DNA of 64,000 nt from Hespellia stercorisuis DSM 15480 (GTDB lineage Bacteria; Bacillota; Clostridia; Lachnospirales; Lachnospiraceae), in the NCBI RefSeq assembly GCF_900142165.1, contig NZ_FQZY01000021.1, positions 1-64,000 on the forward strand, in the 5' to 3' direction. Of this stretch, positions 24,881-32,814 are shown piece by piece. A program made the position numbers and the translations under genes. The stretch's first letter is position 1; every line of letters starts with the position of its first letter. The notes under the pieces are model-generated. The model was not told the DNA's origin, searched no databases, and saw nothing but the letters and a program-made list of their open reading frames with translations.

Positions 24881-24946
24881 CAATCCTGGATGAACGTGTT
24901 TATAGCAGATAATGAATGCAAGTTCTTCAAGGATAGAAAATAGTGC

Positions 24947-24996
24947 AAAGTGCAATCACCAAGCGAATGATTATTTCGAAAAAGTGATTGCACTTT
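24947..24996. terminator. Bidirectional terminator between editing gene and lexA
   Basis: Perfect 13-base arms (AAAGTGCAATCAC at 24947-24959 and its complement at 24984-24996) enclose a 24-base loop. TGTTTGT follows on the plus strand. It sits between convergent genes and can end transcripts from both sides. Confidence 0.75.
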
Positions 24997-25032
24997 TGTT
25001 TGTAAAAACTTTATCCAGCACATCAGAATATA

Positions 25033-25647
25033 CTAGAAAAAACGAAATACACCAATTACTTTTCCCAAGATAGCGGCTTCTTTAACGATAATTGGTTCCA
25101 TTGTATCATTTTCAGGCTGCAGACGAAAATAGTCATTTTCCTTATAAAATGTTTTTACAGTAGCACCATCTTCGATCAAAGCAACAACCATCTCTCCATT
25201 ATGTGCGGTGTCAGCTTCCTCGACAAGTACCATATCGCCATCCAAAATGCCGGCATTAATCATACTTTCGCCCTTGACTGTGAGCATGAATGTCTGTTTG
25301 TTCGGCATATATTCTATCGGAATCGGAAAATAATTCTCTATGTGCTCCTGCGCGAGAATCGGTTCACCGGCAGCGACACGTCCTATAAGGGGCACATTCA
25401 CCATCTCACGGCGCGTCAGATTAAATGTGTCATCCAAAATTTCAATTGCACGCGGTTTGGTCGGATCGCGGTGAATGTAACCGTTCTTTTCCAGCGTTTC
25501 CAGATGAGAGTGGACAGAAGATGTGGATTTTAAATTCACAGCTTCACAAATCTCACGAACAGCAGGAGGGAAACCACGCTCCAAAATCTGTCCCTTAATA
25601 TAGTCTAATATTTCCTGTTGCTTCTTGCTTATCTTGCCCTGTGCCAT
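25033..25647 (-). CDS. lexA: LexA SOS repressor
   Basis: The 204-residue LexA has an N-terminal winged helix (about 1-68, STSSVHSHLETLEKNGYI) and a C-terminal S24 autoprotease. The cleavage bond is Ala93-Gly94 in VAAGEP, with Ser128 in GESM and Lys165 in ATVKTF as catalytic dyad. RecA filaments trigger self-cleavage and SOS induction. AGGAGG lies just before the ATG. It is divergent from a yneA-like gene, with LexA-like boxes between them. Confidence 0.97.
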   Translation of the reverse strand: MAQGKISKKQQEILDYIKGQILERGFPPAVREICEAVNLKSTSSVHSHLETLEKNGYIHRDPTKPRAIEILDDTFNLTRREMVNVPLIGRVAAGEPILAQEHIENYFPIPIEYMPNKQTFMLTVKGESMINAGILDGDMVLVEEADTAHNGEMVVALIEDGATVKTFYKENDYFRLQPENDTMEPIIVKEAAILGKVIGVFRFF

Positions 25648-25683
25648 AAGAACCTCCTCGTATACTCATTGATTATTACAAGT

Positions 25684-25712
25684 ATTGTATCATATGGGAA
25701 AAAGAAAAGCAA
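25684..25712 (-). promoter_or_regulatory. Probable lexA promoter
   Basis: On the minus strand TTGCTT (25707-25712) and TACAAT (25684-25689) are 17 bases apart and end 37 bases upstream of the lexA ATG. A LexA-like box at 25723-25736 lies just upstream of the -35. Confidence 0.5.
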
Positions 25713-25722
25713 ACGCTTGTTG

Positions 25723-25736
25723 CGAAAATATGTTCG
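25723..25736. promoter_or_regulatory. LexA-like box 1
   Basis: CGAAAATATGTTCG matches the Bacillota SOS consensus CGAAC-N4-GTTCG with one mismatch. It lies between the divergent lexA and yneA-like promoters. Confidence 0.6.
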
Positions 25737-25755
25737 ATTTTTGTTGCGAAAACGC

Positions 25756-25784
25756 TTGACAAACATTTGTTTGCATTCTATAAT
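25756..25784 (+). promoter_or_regulatory. Promoter of the yneA-like SOS gene with overlapping dyad
   Basis: TTGACA at 25756-25761 and TATAAT at 25779-25784 with exactly 17 bases between. The dyad CAAAC-ATTT-GTTTG at 25760-25773 overlaps the -35 and spacer and differs from the SOS consensus by one symmetric base per arm, so it may be a lower-affinity LexA site. Confidence 0.72.
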
Positions 25785-25792
25785 AAATATCA

Positions 25793-25806
25793 AGAACGGA
25801 TGTTCG
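25793..25806. promoter_or_regulatory. LexA box at the yneA-like transcription start
   Basis: AGAACGGATGTTCG contains GAAC-N4-GTTC, the core SOS operator, 9-22 bases downstream of the -10 element, where bound LexA would block the promoter. Confidence 0.78.
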
Positions 25807-25944
25807 CGACAGCCGAACAGGATTTGAAGTTTAAGTGCATGATCATGGGGTGCGTAACAGGCTTGAGTGTTAAATGAAAGCTTGAATAAATTTTTAAATT
25901 CCAATGAAAGTATGGCGAGTGTCGCAAAGAGAGGGGTATGGACT

Positions 25945-26307
25945 ATGAGCAGGGAACAGATGATAAGTAAGAGGAAGAGAAGCGCACAGGTTTTACAACA
26001 GAAAGTAATGTTGATTATTGCCGCAATTGCACTCATAATTTTGTGCAGCAGTGTATTCGGCGGACTTCTTACCTCGGCACATGGGAGCCGCTCTGAAGAG
26101 CCTGTAAACTATAAGTATTATAAAAGTATAGAGATAGAGTCAGGTGATACCTTATGGAGTATTGCAGAAACTTACATGACCGACGAATACAGTTCGGTTG
26201 GTGATTATGTTGAAGAGTTAAAATCGATTAATTCATTATCTTCAGAAGAGATTCATGAAGATCAGTACCTGACCGTTGCATATTACGATACACAGTTCAA
26301 GAAGTAA
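25945..26307 (+). CDS. YneA-like SOS cell-division suppressor (membrane LysM protein)
   Basis: The 120-residue protein has a basic N-terminus, one membrane helix (about 21-42) and an extracellular LysM domain (about 60-115, with ESGDTLWSIAETY). This is the layout of Bacillus YneA, which delays division during DNA damage. The ATG at 25945 is chosen for GAGGGG at 25931-25936; an in-frame ATG at 25867 lacks a site and adds residues unlike the family. Divergence from lexA and the LexA-like boxes upstream support SOS control. Confidence 0.82.
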   Translation: MSREQMISKRKRSAQVLQQKVMLIIAAIALIILCSSVFGGLLTSAHGSRSEEPVNYKYYKSIEIESGDTLWSIAETYMTDEYSSVGDYVEELKSINSLSSEEIHEDQYLTVAYYDTQFKK

Positions 26308-26420
26308 CAATGAAGTAATTAAAATAGAAGATCCATTGATCATCGTTATCTTTACATTATATTATGTATTGATATACAACTCACCCAAAATCAATATTCG
26401 GAATTTCCGGTATTGGTTTT

Positions 26421-26469
26421 CTACCCACAAAAGAGGTGCCCGGTTTAGAGGCACTTTTTTTGTGGGTAG
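26421..26469. terminator. Long-stem intrinsic terminator
   Basis: Twenty-base arms (26421-26440 and 26450-26469) pair with only two G-T wobbles around a nine-base loop. The descending arm contains seven consecutive T, so the terminator T run lies inside the stem. It ends the yneA-like transcript and could work in both directions. Confidence 0.72.
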
Positions 26470-26581
26470 ATTCGAAAATATATTTTCCGTATACGAAATT
26501 CAACTATAAAGTATTGTTAAAGCAGTACATTCAAATTAATGGATGAATCTATACGAGAAATACCAATTTTTCCAAAAGATG

Positions 26582-26610
26582 TAGACGCGAAAATACAAAT
26601 ATGATACAAT
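26582..26610 (+). promoter_or_regulatory. Promoter of the tyrosine recombinase gene
   Basis: TAGACG at 26582-26587 and TACAAT at 26605-26610, 17 bases apart, with TG at 26602-26603 forming an extended -10. The start codon is 64 bases downstream of the -10. Confidence 0.55.
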
Positions 26611-26673
26611 TGCAGTAAATACAACGTTCAAATGGCTTTTTATGCTGTTTGCAGCATTTCAGGAGGTTTGCAG

Positions 26674-27750
26674 ATGGGAAACAATTCCAGTGATAAGATA
26701 AAGACATATCAGGAACAATTATACATAGACAATACGGTCCGGCTGCGCGAAATTATCGCGACGCTGCCATCATTTTCCAAGGACTTCTTTCGAGCCATCG
26801 AGCCGACTACGTCAGCGAAAACAAGAATATCGTATGCGTATGACATCCGGGTGTTCTTTCGTTTTCTATTAGATAACAACCCGTACTATAAGAACAAAGC
26901 GATGGATGATTTTACAGTAAAGGATCTGGAACGCCTGGAATCGGTTGATATTGAGGAATATATGGAGTTTCTTAAGGTTTATAGATCTGACGACAATCAG
27001 ATGCTTACAAACGGTGAAAAAGGCCTCTCAAGAAAGATGTCGGCGCTGCGAAGCTTTTATGCTTATTACTATAAACGCCAGATTATCGAAAAAAATCCTA
27101 CGCTGCTTGTAGATATGCCGAAACTACATGAAAAGGCCATCATACGCCTCGATACAGATGAGGTTGCCCTGCTGCTTGATTTTGTGGAGAATTGCGGGGA
27201 TCAACTGACCGGACAGGCTAAAGTATATTATGAAAAAACCAAATACCGTGATCTGGCAATCCTTACATTGCTCCTGGGCACCGGAATCCGTGTATCTGAG
27301 TGCGTTGGACTCGATGTTCTGGATGTGGATTTTAAGAACAACGGCATCAAAGTGACTCGAAAAGGCGGAAACGAAATGGTGGTTTATTTTGGTGAAGAAG
27401 TTCGCGGTGCAATCCAGCGCTATCTCGATAATACCAGAAACCTGATGAGACCTCTTCCCGGTCATGAAAATGCTTTGTTTTTATCAACGCAGAAAAAACG
27501 GATGGGTGTTCAGGCCGTCGAGAATATGGTGAAGAAATACGCCAGACAAGTAACGCCCAACAAGAAAATTACCCCCCATAAGCTTCGGAGCACCTATGGA
27601 ACTGCGCTATATAAAGAAACCGGTGATATTTATCTCGTGGCAGATGTTCTGGGGCACAAGGATGTCAATACAACGAAGAAACACTATGCGGCCATCGATG
27701 AAAATCGAAGAAAACAGGCGGCTTCTGCGGTGAAGCTGCGAGAATCATAA
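26674..27750 (+). CDS. Tyrosine recombinase, XerC/XerD-like
   Basis: The 358-residue integrase-fold recombinase has an N-terminal SAM-like core-binding domain (about 30-150) and a catalytic domain with the full set of residues: Arg206 in TGIRVSE, Lys230, His302 and Arg305 in HKLR, His328 in GHKD and nucleophile Tyr338. It is longer than classical Xer (about 300) because of an N-terminal extension of ~35 residues and a loop near 175-190. AGGAGG at 26661-26666 fixes the ATG at 26674. It is not flanked by att-like repeats or phage genes, so it is more likely a resident Xer-type enzyme than a prophage integrase. Confidence 0.88.
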   Translation: MGNNSSDKIKTYQEQLYIDNTVRLREIIATLPSFSKDFFRAIEPTTSAKTRISYAYDIRVFFRFLLDNNPYYKNKAMDDFTVKDLERLESVDIEEYMEFLKVYRSDDNQMLTNGEKGLSRKMSALRSFYAYYYKRQIIEKNPTLLVDMPKLHEKAIIRLDTDEVALLLDFVENCGDQLTGQAKVYYEKTKYRDLAILTLLLGTGIRVSECVGLDVLDVDFKNNGIKVTRKGGNEMVVYFGEEVRGAIQRYLDNTRNLMRPLPGHENALFLSTQKKRMGVQAVENMVKKYARQVTPNKKITPHKLRSTYGTALYKETGDIYLVADVLGHKDVNTTKKHYAAIDENRRKQAASAVKLRES

Positions 27751-27773
27751 ATAACAAATGGTAAAGTACAAAT

Positions 27774-27814
27774 AAAGCCCTCCTGTGGAATAACAAGATC
27801 TCACAGGGGGCTTT
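27774..27814. terminator. Bidirectional terminator after the recombinase
   Basis: Arms AAAGCCC-T-CCTGTG and CACAGGGGGCTTT pair with one bulged base around a ~13-base loop. Genes converge here (recombinase plus, small gene minus), and AAAG/CTTT ends give T-rich tracts in both directions. Confidence 0.75.
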
Positions 27815-27824
27815 AAACAATTGT

Positions 27825-28031
27825 TTATTTCATTTTTTGGAGAAACCCACCTAGAAAGGCTTCTGGATATTGAAAAAATTTTTCTCCATCTTCAAATAAA
27901 ACGACAAGCGATTTTCCGGTTTTTTTCTTGACAGTTCCCTCTCCAAATTTTTCGTGCAGTACCTTGTCGTGAGCTTTAATTTTTGGTACCGTATTTTCAA
28001 CATTGTTAATATTGTTGTTAAGATTTTCCAT
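27825..28031 (-). CDS. Small protein with SH3/Tudor-like motif
   Basis: The 68-residue product has a polar asparagine-rich N-terminus, then HDKVLHEKFGEGTVKKKTGK followed by SLVVLFEDGEKFFQYPEAF. That pattern resembles the small beta-barrel found at the C-terminus of PcrA/UvrD helicases and in CarD-like proteins, which bind RNA polymerase or nucleic acid. No family was recognised with certainty. The second ATG (28031) is preferred because GGGGAGG overlaps the first. An extended -10 promoter lies upstream at 28174-28179. Confidence 0.6.
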   Translation of the reverse strand: MENLNNNINNVENTVPKIKAHDKVLHEKFGEGTVKKKTGKSLVVLFEDGEKFFQYPEAFLGGFLQKMK

Positions 28032-28173
28032 TCCTTGCCTCCCCATTTGATTTATTTATAAGTTACGCTGCCACTACTCTTTTTGATTTAAAACACACCT
28101 CCATATCCGGAATTTTGCACATCTATTTTTGTTACATTTTTATAAAAATTGCGAACAAATTATCCTTTCTCTC

Positions 28174-28182
28174 ATTATATCA
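28174..28182 (-). promoter_or_regulatory. Extended -10 promoter of the small SH3-like gene
   Basis: On the minus strand TGATATAAT (28174-28182) is a full extended -10 element. No clear -35 is at the normal distance. Confidence 0.5.
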
Positions 28183-28247
28183 GAAAATTATGCAAAATGT
28201 TGTCAGTTTTTCGTATAAAAATTCACACGGTTTTTAGTAATAATTTA

Positions 28248-28291
28248 AAAGCTGAAGAGAATTTATTCTTAAACAAATTCTTTTCAGCTTT
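28248..28291 (-). terminator. Terminator of the HAD hydrolase gene
   Basis: Seventeen-base arms (28248-28264 and 28275-28291) pair with one wobble. On the minus strand the hairpin is followed by TTTTAAATTATT. Confidence 0.65.
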
Positions 28292-28346
28292 CTGCTCATT
28301 TATAAGCCGATCATCTATACGGCACGTATTCATAAGCCATGCATTT

Positions 28347-28991
28347 TTACAGAATGATCTTCGGAATGTCTGCTGCTGTTTCCGCGATGTAATCCGCTCC
28401 TGCTTTTTTTAACTCCTCCAGACTTCCGTATCCATACAAGACTCCCATAGATGCGATATGCGTACTTCTTGCACCGTAAATATCGTGTTCGCGGTCTCCG
28501 ATCATAAGGACCGTGGAACTATCCCGGATTCCTGCGCGATTCAGTACATAGGCAATCACATCAGCTTTGGCAGTACGGGTCTCATCCATGGTGCTGCCGC
28601 CAACAAAATCAAAGTAAGTGTCCAGATGAAAATACTCAATAATTTGCCTCGCGTATGGTTCTGGTTTTGATGTGGCTACAAAAAGATGTTTCTGATGATC
28701 TTTCAGCCTGATGAGAGCATCCTCAATTCCGGGGTATAAGGAATTTTCGCGTATCCCGCGTTCTGTGTAATACTCCCGAAAATACGAAACACCTTGATTG
28801 GCCTTCTCTTCCGTGAAACCATAGAACTTTTGAAAACTCTGGATCAGTGGCGGACCGATAAACTTATTGAGTTCATTTCGATCGGCTACCGGAATCTGGA
28901 ATCTTTGAAGCGCATACATGATTGAATTTACAATACCCGGACCGGAATCCGTCAGCGTGCCATCAAGATCAAATAAAATATTCTGGTACAT
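28347..28991 (-). CDS. HAD-family hydrolase, phosphoglycolate-phosphatase-like
   Basis: The 214-residue HAD subfamily IA phosphatase has motif I DLDGTLTDS at 8-16, motif II ATSKP near 112, and motif III GDREHD near 171. The helical cap carries FIGPPLIQSF, typical of the Gph/PpaX-like group. It dephosphorylates small phosphate esters such as phosphoglycolate or nucleotides; the exact substrate cannot be read. The gene lies downstream of dtd on the same strand, 50 bases apart, and they may be co-transcribed. Confidence 0.86.
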   Translation of the reverse strand: MYQNILFDLDGTLTDSGPGIVNSIMYALQRFQIPVADRNELNKFIGPPLIQSFQKFYGFTEEKANQGVSYFREYYTERGIRENSLYPGIEDALIRLKDHQKHLFVATSKPEPYARQIIEYFHLDTYFDFVGGSTMDETRTAKADVIAYVLNRAGIRDSSTVLMIGDREHDIYGARSTHIASMGVLYGYGSLEELKKAGADYIAETAADIPKIIL

Positions 28992-29013
28992 ATGTTTTCT
29001 CCTGTTTTGGGTA

Positions 29014-29036
29014 AAGCGGACGTCCGAAATCCGCTT
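29014..29036 (-). other. Small hairpin between dtd and HAD genes
   Basis: AAGCGGA and TCCGCTT form a 7-bp stem with a nine-base loop just after the dtd stop on the minus strand. No T run follows, so readthrough into the HAD gene is likely. Confidence 0.4.
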
Positions 29037-29041
29037 CAGAA

Positions 29042-29488
29042 TTATAAATTATCTGAGTCCAGAACAATGGTAAATGGTCCGTCATTGACCAGGCTGACCT
29101 TCATGTCTGCGCCAAACTCCCCTCTCTCGACCGTCTCGACAGATGCTTTGCATTTCTCGATAATGTACTCATACAGGTCACTTGCATAGTCAGGAGCGCC
29201 TGCTTCGATAAAGCTCGGGCGGTTTCCCTTTTTACAGTTGGCATACAATGTGAATTGGGAAATCAGAAGAAGCGCGCCATCCACATCAGCGAGTGACAAA
29301 TTAGTTTTTCCGTTTTCATCTTCAAAAATGCGCAGACCGATCATCTTGCGAATCATTTTATCAGCAGTTTCTTTCGTGTCTTCATTAGACACACCGATTA
29401 AAACCATATATCCCTTATCAATAGAACCAATCACCGTTTCATCCACGGACACAGATGAAGACAATACTCGTTGAATCACAAATCTCAT
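29042..29488 (-). CDS. dtd: D-aminoacyl-tRNA deacylase
   Basis: The 148-residue Dtd hydrolyses D-amino acids and glycine wrongly attached to tRNA. Family motifs are SQFTLYA at about 79-85, which supplies the active-site threonine region, and the NDGPFT stretch at about 137-142 corresponding to the Gly-cisPro partner. Length and opening [15 protein letters not shown] are typical. AAAGGAGA supports the start. Confidence 0.95.
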   Translation of the reverse strand: MRFVIQRVLSSSVSVDETVIGSIDKGYMVLIGVSNEDTKETADKMIRKMIGLRIFEDENGKTNLSLADVDGALLLISQFTLYANCKKGNRPSFIEAGAPDYASDLYEYIIEKCKASVETVERGEFGADMKVSLVNDGPFTIVLDSDNL

Positions 29489-29651
29489 ATCTAATATTCT
29501 CCTTTGTAAATGTATTATAGAATAAGCTCAGGTCATATTATAACACGGGAACTATTCCAAACCAAGCAGAATGTTATGCCGGAGCGGAAAAAGAGTCATT
29601 GAAAATCTCCGTGGATTCGTGTAAGCTGAATATATGCAGGAGGAAATATGA

Positions 29652-30383
29652 ATGAAATTACAGAAATTACTGAGCTATACACGGCGTGCCGTGGAGGACT
29701 ATGGAATGATTGAGGAGGGGGATCATATCGCGGTCGGAATTTCGGGTGGAAAAGACAGCCTGACGCTTCTCTATGCCCTGCACGGACTCAAGCGTTTTTA
29801 TCCGAAAAATTTTGAACTGAGTGCTGTGACTGTTGATCTCGGCTATGAAAAATTTAATCTGGAGCCGATTGAAGCTCTGTGCCGTGAACTTGAGATTCCA
29901 TACCGTATTGTAAGGTCAGATATTGCCCATATTCTCTTTGATCTGCGCAAGGAGGCAAATCCCTGCTCTCTCTGTGCAAAGATGCGGAAAGGGGCGTTAA
30001 ACAATGCTGTGAAGGAGATGGGGTGTAACAAGGTTGCCTATGCACATCACAAGGATGATATTATCGAGACGATGCTGCTTTCTCTTATATTCGAAGGCCG
30101 TTTTTATTCCTTCTCACCGAAAACATATCTGGATCGTATGGAACTGACTGTAATCCGTCCGATCATGTATGTTGATGAGATGGATGTAATCGGATTCCAG
30201 CACAAATATGATCTTCCGGTTGTAAAGAGCAGATGTCCCGTAGATGGACACACAAAACGAGCTTACGTGAAGGAGCTTGTAAAACAGCTGAACCTGGAAA
30301 ATCCCGGGGCAAGGGAGCGGATGTTTACGGCAATATTGAATGGAGAAATCGCCGGATGGCCGGAACGGATGATGAGAAAATGA
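29652..30383 (+). CDS. TtcA-family tRNA thiolation enzyme
   Basis: The 243-residue PP-loop ATPase has SGGKDS at 31-36, and NPCSLCAKMRKG with a CxxC pair that binds an iron-sulfur cluster in TtcA-type 2-thiocytidine synthetases. The later RCPVDGHTKR adds another cysteine. It likely thiolates tRNA, but TtcA-like clostridial paralogues are not all characterised. Two overlapping ATGs occur; the one at 29652 gives the conserved frame. It is an isolated plus-strand gene among minus-strand neighbours. Confidence 0.87.
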   Translation: MKLQKLLSYTRRAVEDYGMIEEGDHIAVGISGGKDSLTLLYALHGLKRFYPKNFELSAVTVDLGYEKFNLEPIEALCRELEIPYRIVRSDIAHILFDLRKEANPCSLCAKMRKGALNNAVKEMGCNKVAYAHHKDDIIETMLLSLIFEGRFYSFSPKTYLDRMELTVIRPIMYVDEMDVIGFQHKYDLPVVKSRCPVDGHTKRAYVKELVKQLNLENPGARERMFTAILNGEIAGWPERMMRK

Positions 30384-30397
30384 GAAAACAGGAAAAT

Positions 30398-30442
30398 GAA
30401 AGAGAGCGCAGACAATATTATTTATTGTCTGCGCTCTCTTTC
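30398..30442. terminator. Perfect-stem bidirectional terminator
   Basis: Perfect 20-base arms (30398-30417 and 30423-30442) enclose a five-base loop. T-rich ends occur on both strands. It separates the convergent TtcA-like and cytidylate-kinase-like genes. Confidence 0.85.
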
Positions 30443-30457
30443 GTTTTCACAGCAGGA

Positions 30458-31099
30458 CTACAAAATCGGTTTCTCGATTGTTTCTTTCAGCTGCACATAG
30501 TCTGCAATTGCCTGAACAACACCGTCGATGCCCAGTGCTGAGGTTGAAAAGCTTGCTTCATAACTCTGTACATCTGCCCAGCGTTTGTTTGTGAAATAAT
30601 TGTAGTAGCTGGAACGTTTTTTATCTGTCTTGGAAATCATATCTTTTGCCTTGGCGTCGGTCAAATCAAAGGTTCTTGCAATTCGTTTGATTCTGGCATC
30701 AAGATCCGCGTGAATGAAGACGCTCACCACATTATCGTAATTCTCCAACGCATAGTCGGCACAACGGCCAACCATAACACAGGGACCTTCATTTGCAATT
30801 TTTTTGATTGCATCGAACTGCGCAAGAAATACCTTGTGGTTGATTGGCATATCGGAATATGTACTTCCGGAATAGCCCATAGAATACGTATCCATTACGA
30901 GGGAATAGAGAAAACTGTTCGTTGGTTTTTCATCGTGCGTCTCGAAAATCTCCTCGCAGATACCACTCTCTTTTGCGGCAACTGTAAGCAATTCCTTGTC
31001 ATAAAGCTTTATTCCGAACTTTTCGGCCAATTTGGCACCGACCTCTTTTCCGCCACTTCCAAACTCTCTGCCGATTGTAATAATAGAATTAATACTCAT
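30458..31099 (-). CDS. Cytidylate kinase-like protein
   Basis: The 213-residue P-loop protein is of the cytidylate-kinase-like family common in Clostridia. The opening is IITIGREFGSGGKEVG with a P-loop-like GREFGSGGKE, and the LID and nucleotide regions follow (VMVGRCADYAL, HADLDARIKRI, DKKRSSYYNYFT). It probably phosphorylates a nucleotide or a related small molecule, but substrate specificity is not proved for this family. The ATG at 31099 follows AAGGAGAGTG; a longer reading from 31129 would lack a site. Confidence 0.82.
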   Translation of the reverse strand: MSINSIITIGREFGSGGKEVGAKLAEKFGIKLYDKELLTVAAKESGICEEIFETHDEKPTNSFLYSLVMDTYSMGYSGSTYSDMPINHKVFLAQFDAIKKIANEGPCVMVGRCADYALENYDNVVSVFIHADLDARIKRIARTFDLTDAKAKDMISKTDKKRSSYYNYFTNKRWADVQSYEASFSTSALGIDGVVQAIADYVQLKETIEKPIL

Positions 31100-31144
31100 A
31101 TAAGTCACTCTCCTTTTGTGATAGGACACATGTTTGTTATCTCT

Positions 31145-31173
31145 ATTATAAAGGATTGTGATTGGATTTACAA
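31145..31173 (-). promoter_or_regulatory. Promoter of the cytidylate-kinase-like gene
   Basis: Minus-strand TTGTAA (31168-31173) and TATAAT (31145-31150) are exactly 17 bases apart, 46 bases before the start codon. Confidence 0.7.
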
Positions 31174-31180
31174 ATATAAT

Positions 31181-32095
31181 TTACAATTGATTTCTGAAGT
31201 TCCGGAGCAGTTTCTGAAAATATTCCGGCAGCGGAGCATCAAACTCCATGTACTCTCCCGTCCGTGGGTGAATGATCCCGAGTACTTTTGCGTGAAGCGT
31301 CTGTCCCTGCAGATGATATGGGGATTTAGATGGACCGTATACGGTATCGCCCAGAATTGGATGCCCGATACTGGACATATGTACACGAATCTGATGTGTA
31401 CGTCCCGTCTCCAGCTGACATTCAATATACGTATAATTCTGGAAATGCTCCAGAACTCTGTAATGCGTGACGGCCTCTTTCCCATTTTTGGCAACAACAC
31501 TCATCTTCTTCCGGTCAACGGGGTGTCGTCCGATTGGAGCGTCCACGGTTCCCTCCTCCACGGTAATGCTCCCATGCACGATTGCGTGGTACTTACGGGT
31601 GATGGAATGCTCTTTCAGCTGGTCAGCAAGGGCGCGATGCGCCATGTCGTTCTTACAGATGATCAGTGATCCCGTGGTATCCATGTCGATACGATGTACG
31701 ATGCCCGGACGCATGACACCATTGATTCCGGATAAATTATCCTTGCAGTGGAACAGAATTGCATTGACCAGCGTGCCACTAAAATGACCGGCAGATGGGT
31801 GTACAACCATCCCCTTTGGCTTGTTTACAACGAGAATGTCACTGTCCTCATAGAGAACATCCAGAGGAATATCCTCGGGAACAATATCCGGGACCTCCGG
31901 TTCCGGCATCTGAAGAGAAACCTGATCTCCGGCACTCACTTTATAATTCGATTTGACATTTTTTCCGTTGACAGTAACGAGCGAATCCTTGATGATTTTC
32001 TGGATATAAGAACGAGAAGTTTCCGGCATCTTATCTGCCAGAAACTTATCGATTCGTTCATGATTCAGTTCGGAAGTAAAAAGAAATTGTTCCAT
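31181..32095 (-). CDS. RluA-family 23S rRNA pseudouridine synthase
   Basis: The 304-residue enzyme has an N-terminal S4 RNA-binding domain (about 12-75, RIDKFLADKMPETSRSYIQKII) and a catalytic domain with the conserved aspartate in HRIDMDTTGSL near 136. It converts uridines in 23S rRNA (RluD-type) to pseudouridine. The catalytic motif reads MDTTG rather than the more common KDTTG/RDTSG. It lies five bases after lspA, the typical lspA-rluD pairing. Confidence 0.92.
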   Translation of the reverse strand: MEQFLFTSELNHERIDKFLADKMPETSRSYIQKIIKDSLVTVNGKNVKSNYKVSAGDQVSLQMPEPEVPDIVPEDIPLDVLYEDSDILVVNKPKGMVVHPSAGHFSGTLVNAILFHCKDNLSGINGVMRPGIVHRIDMDTTGSLIICKNDMAHRALADQLKEHSITRKYHAIVHGSITVEEGTVDAPIGRHPVDRKKMSVVAKNGKEAVTHYRVLEHFQNYTYIECQLETGRTHQIRVHMSSIGHPILGDTVYGPSKSPYHLQGQTLHAKVLGIIHPRTGEYMEFDAPLPEYFQKLLRNFRNQL

Positions 32096-32100
32096 AATGG

Positions 32101-32604
32101 TTACCCCTTAAAAGATAAATCCTCTTCTTTATAAAAAAAGAAGAGCAATATGATAAATAAAAAGCAAGCGACTGTAACATAGATATCCGCTACGTTAAAA
32201 ACCGGGAAGTCAATCAGTTTAAAGTAGAAAAAATCTACGACATAGTTGCGGGATAAGCGATCGATCAGATTGCCGATGGCTCCGGCACAGATCAGAACAC
32301 AGACGATACGCAGCGGGAGATATTTTTGGCTCCAGGGCATCTTTTGCCAGAAGTATAGCCCGGCAATTAAGATGATGATGGCACCAATTACAAATATGAT
32401 TTGTTTGTTCTGGAACATTCCGAAAGCCGCGCCGCGGTTTTCAAGATACAACAGCTCAAATACCCCTTTGATAAGTACCAGCGGGTTCTGATTGCGCAGA
32501 TGCTCCACCGCCAGATATTTGGTGAACTGATCGAAGCCAACCAGCACAGCAACTGAAAAAATAATAGTAAAATATTTCGTGAAAATTGAAGTCTTTTTTT
32601 CCAT
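32101..32604 (-). CDS. lspA: Lipoprotein signal peptidase
   Basis: The 167-residue LspA is an aspartic protease with four membrane helices that cleaves lipoprotein signal peptides. Both catalytic aspartates are present, in GNLIDRLSRNYVVDFFYF and FNVADIYVT. It would process the lipoproteins encoded in this window (binding protein at 4174, DacF at 35967). ATGAGGATC gives the ribosome-binding site. Confidence 0.95.
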   Translation of the reverse strand: MEKKTSIFTKYFTIIFSVAVLVGFDQFTKYLAVEHLRNQNPLVLIKGVFELLYLENRGAAFGMFQNKQIIFVIGAIIILIAGLYFWQKMPWSQKYLPLRIVCVLICAGAIGNLIDRLSRNYVVDFFYFKLIDFPVFNVADIYVTVACFLFIILLFFFYKEEDLSFKG

Positions 32605-32699
32605 TTGTGATCCTCATAATATTTTGTGTAATATTGATGGAAATGTCGCGGTTCAAACAGTATCCGTCTCAACAGGAAGTCTGTGCAACCACTAAGAAA

Positions 32700-32733
32700 G
32701 AGCATCAGGGAGAAAATCCACCGTCTGACGCTC
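32700..32733 (-). terminator. Terminator downstream of sepF
   Basis: On the minus strand GAGCGTCAG pairs with CTGATGCTC (one wobble) around a 16-base loop and is followed by TTTCTT. It separates the sepF transcript from lspA. Confidence 0.55.
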
Positions 32734-32814
32734 TGTTTATCCATATCCACCGAAAGTACTGTAAAAATGCTTTGGTAATGTATGTAAGATATTAAGTTCA
32801 GCCAGATTCAGAGA

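Larger units (their letters stand above)
26308..26673. other. Non-coding stretch between yneA-like and recombinase genes
   Basis: This 366-base AT-rich gap has no convincing gene. It holds a short dyad TACAT-TATATT-ATGTA at 26353-26368, a long terminator hairpin at 26421-26469, and a promoter with AGGAGG for the downstream recombinase. Confidence 0.6.
28032..28346. other. Non-coding stretch upstream of the small gene
   Basis: This 315-base AT-rich gap holds the minus-strand extended -10 promoter of the small gene and the terminator of the HAD gene. The promoter-to-start distance of about 140 bases gives the small gene a long 5' leader; no riboswitch was recognised in it. Confidence 0.55.

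Noticed and set aside
26353-26368. TACAT-TATATT-ATGTA as a possible dif site for the nearby recombinase
   Set aside because: Only the inner arms resemble dif. The outer bases match the Bacillus dif half-sites poorly, so it is reported only as a dyad.
26674-27750. Tyrosine recombinase as a mobile-element integrase
   Set aside because: No excisionase, phage or conjugation genes or att repeats flank it, and it lies between housekeeping genes.
30710-31669. 319-codon open frame on the plus strand
   Set aside because: It overlaps the cytidylate-kinase-like gene, its promoter and the pseudouridine synthase gene on the opposite strand; no motif supports it.
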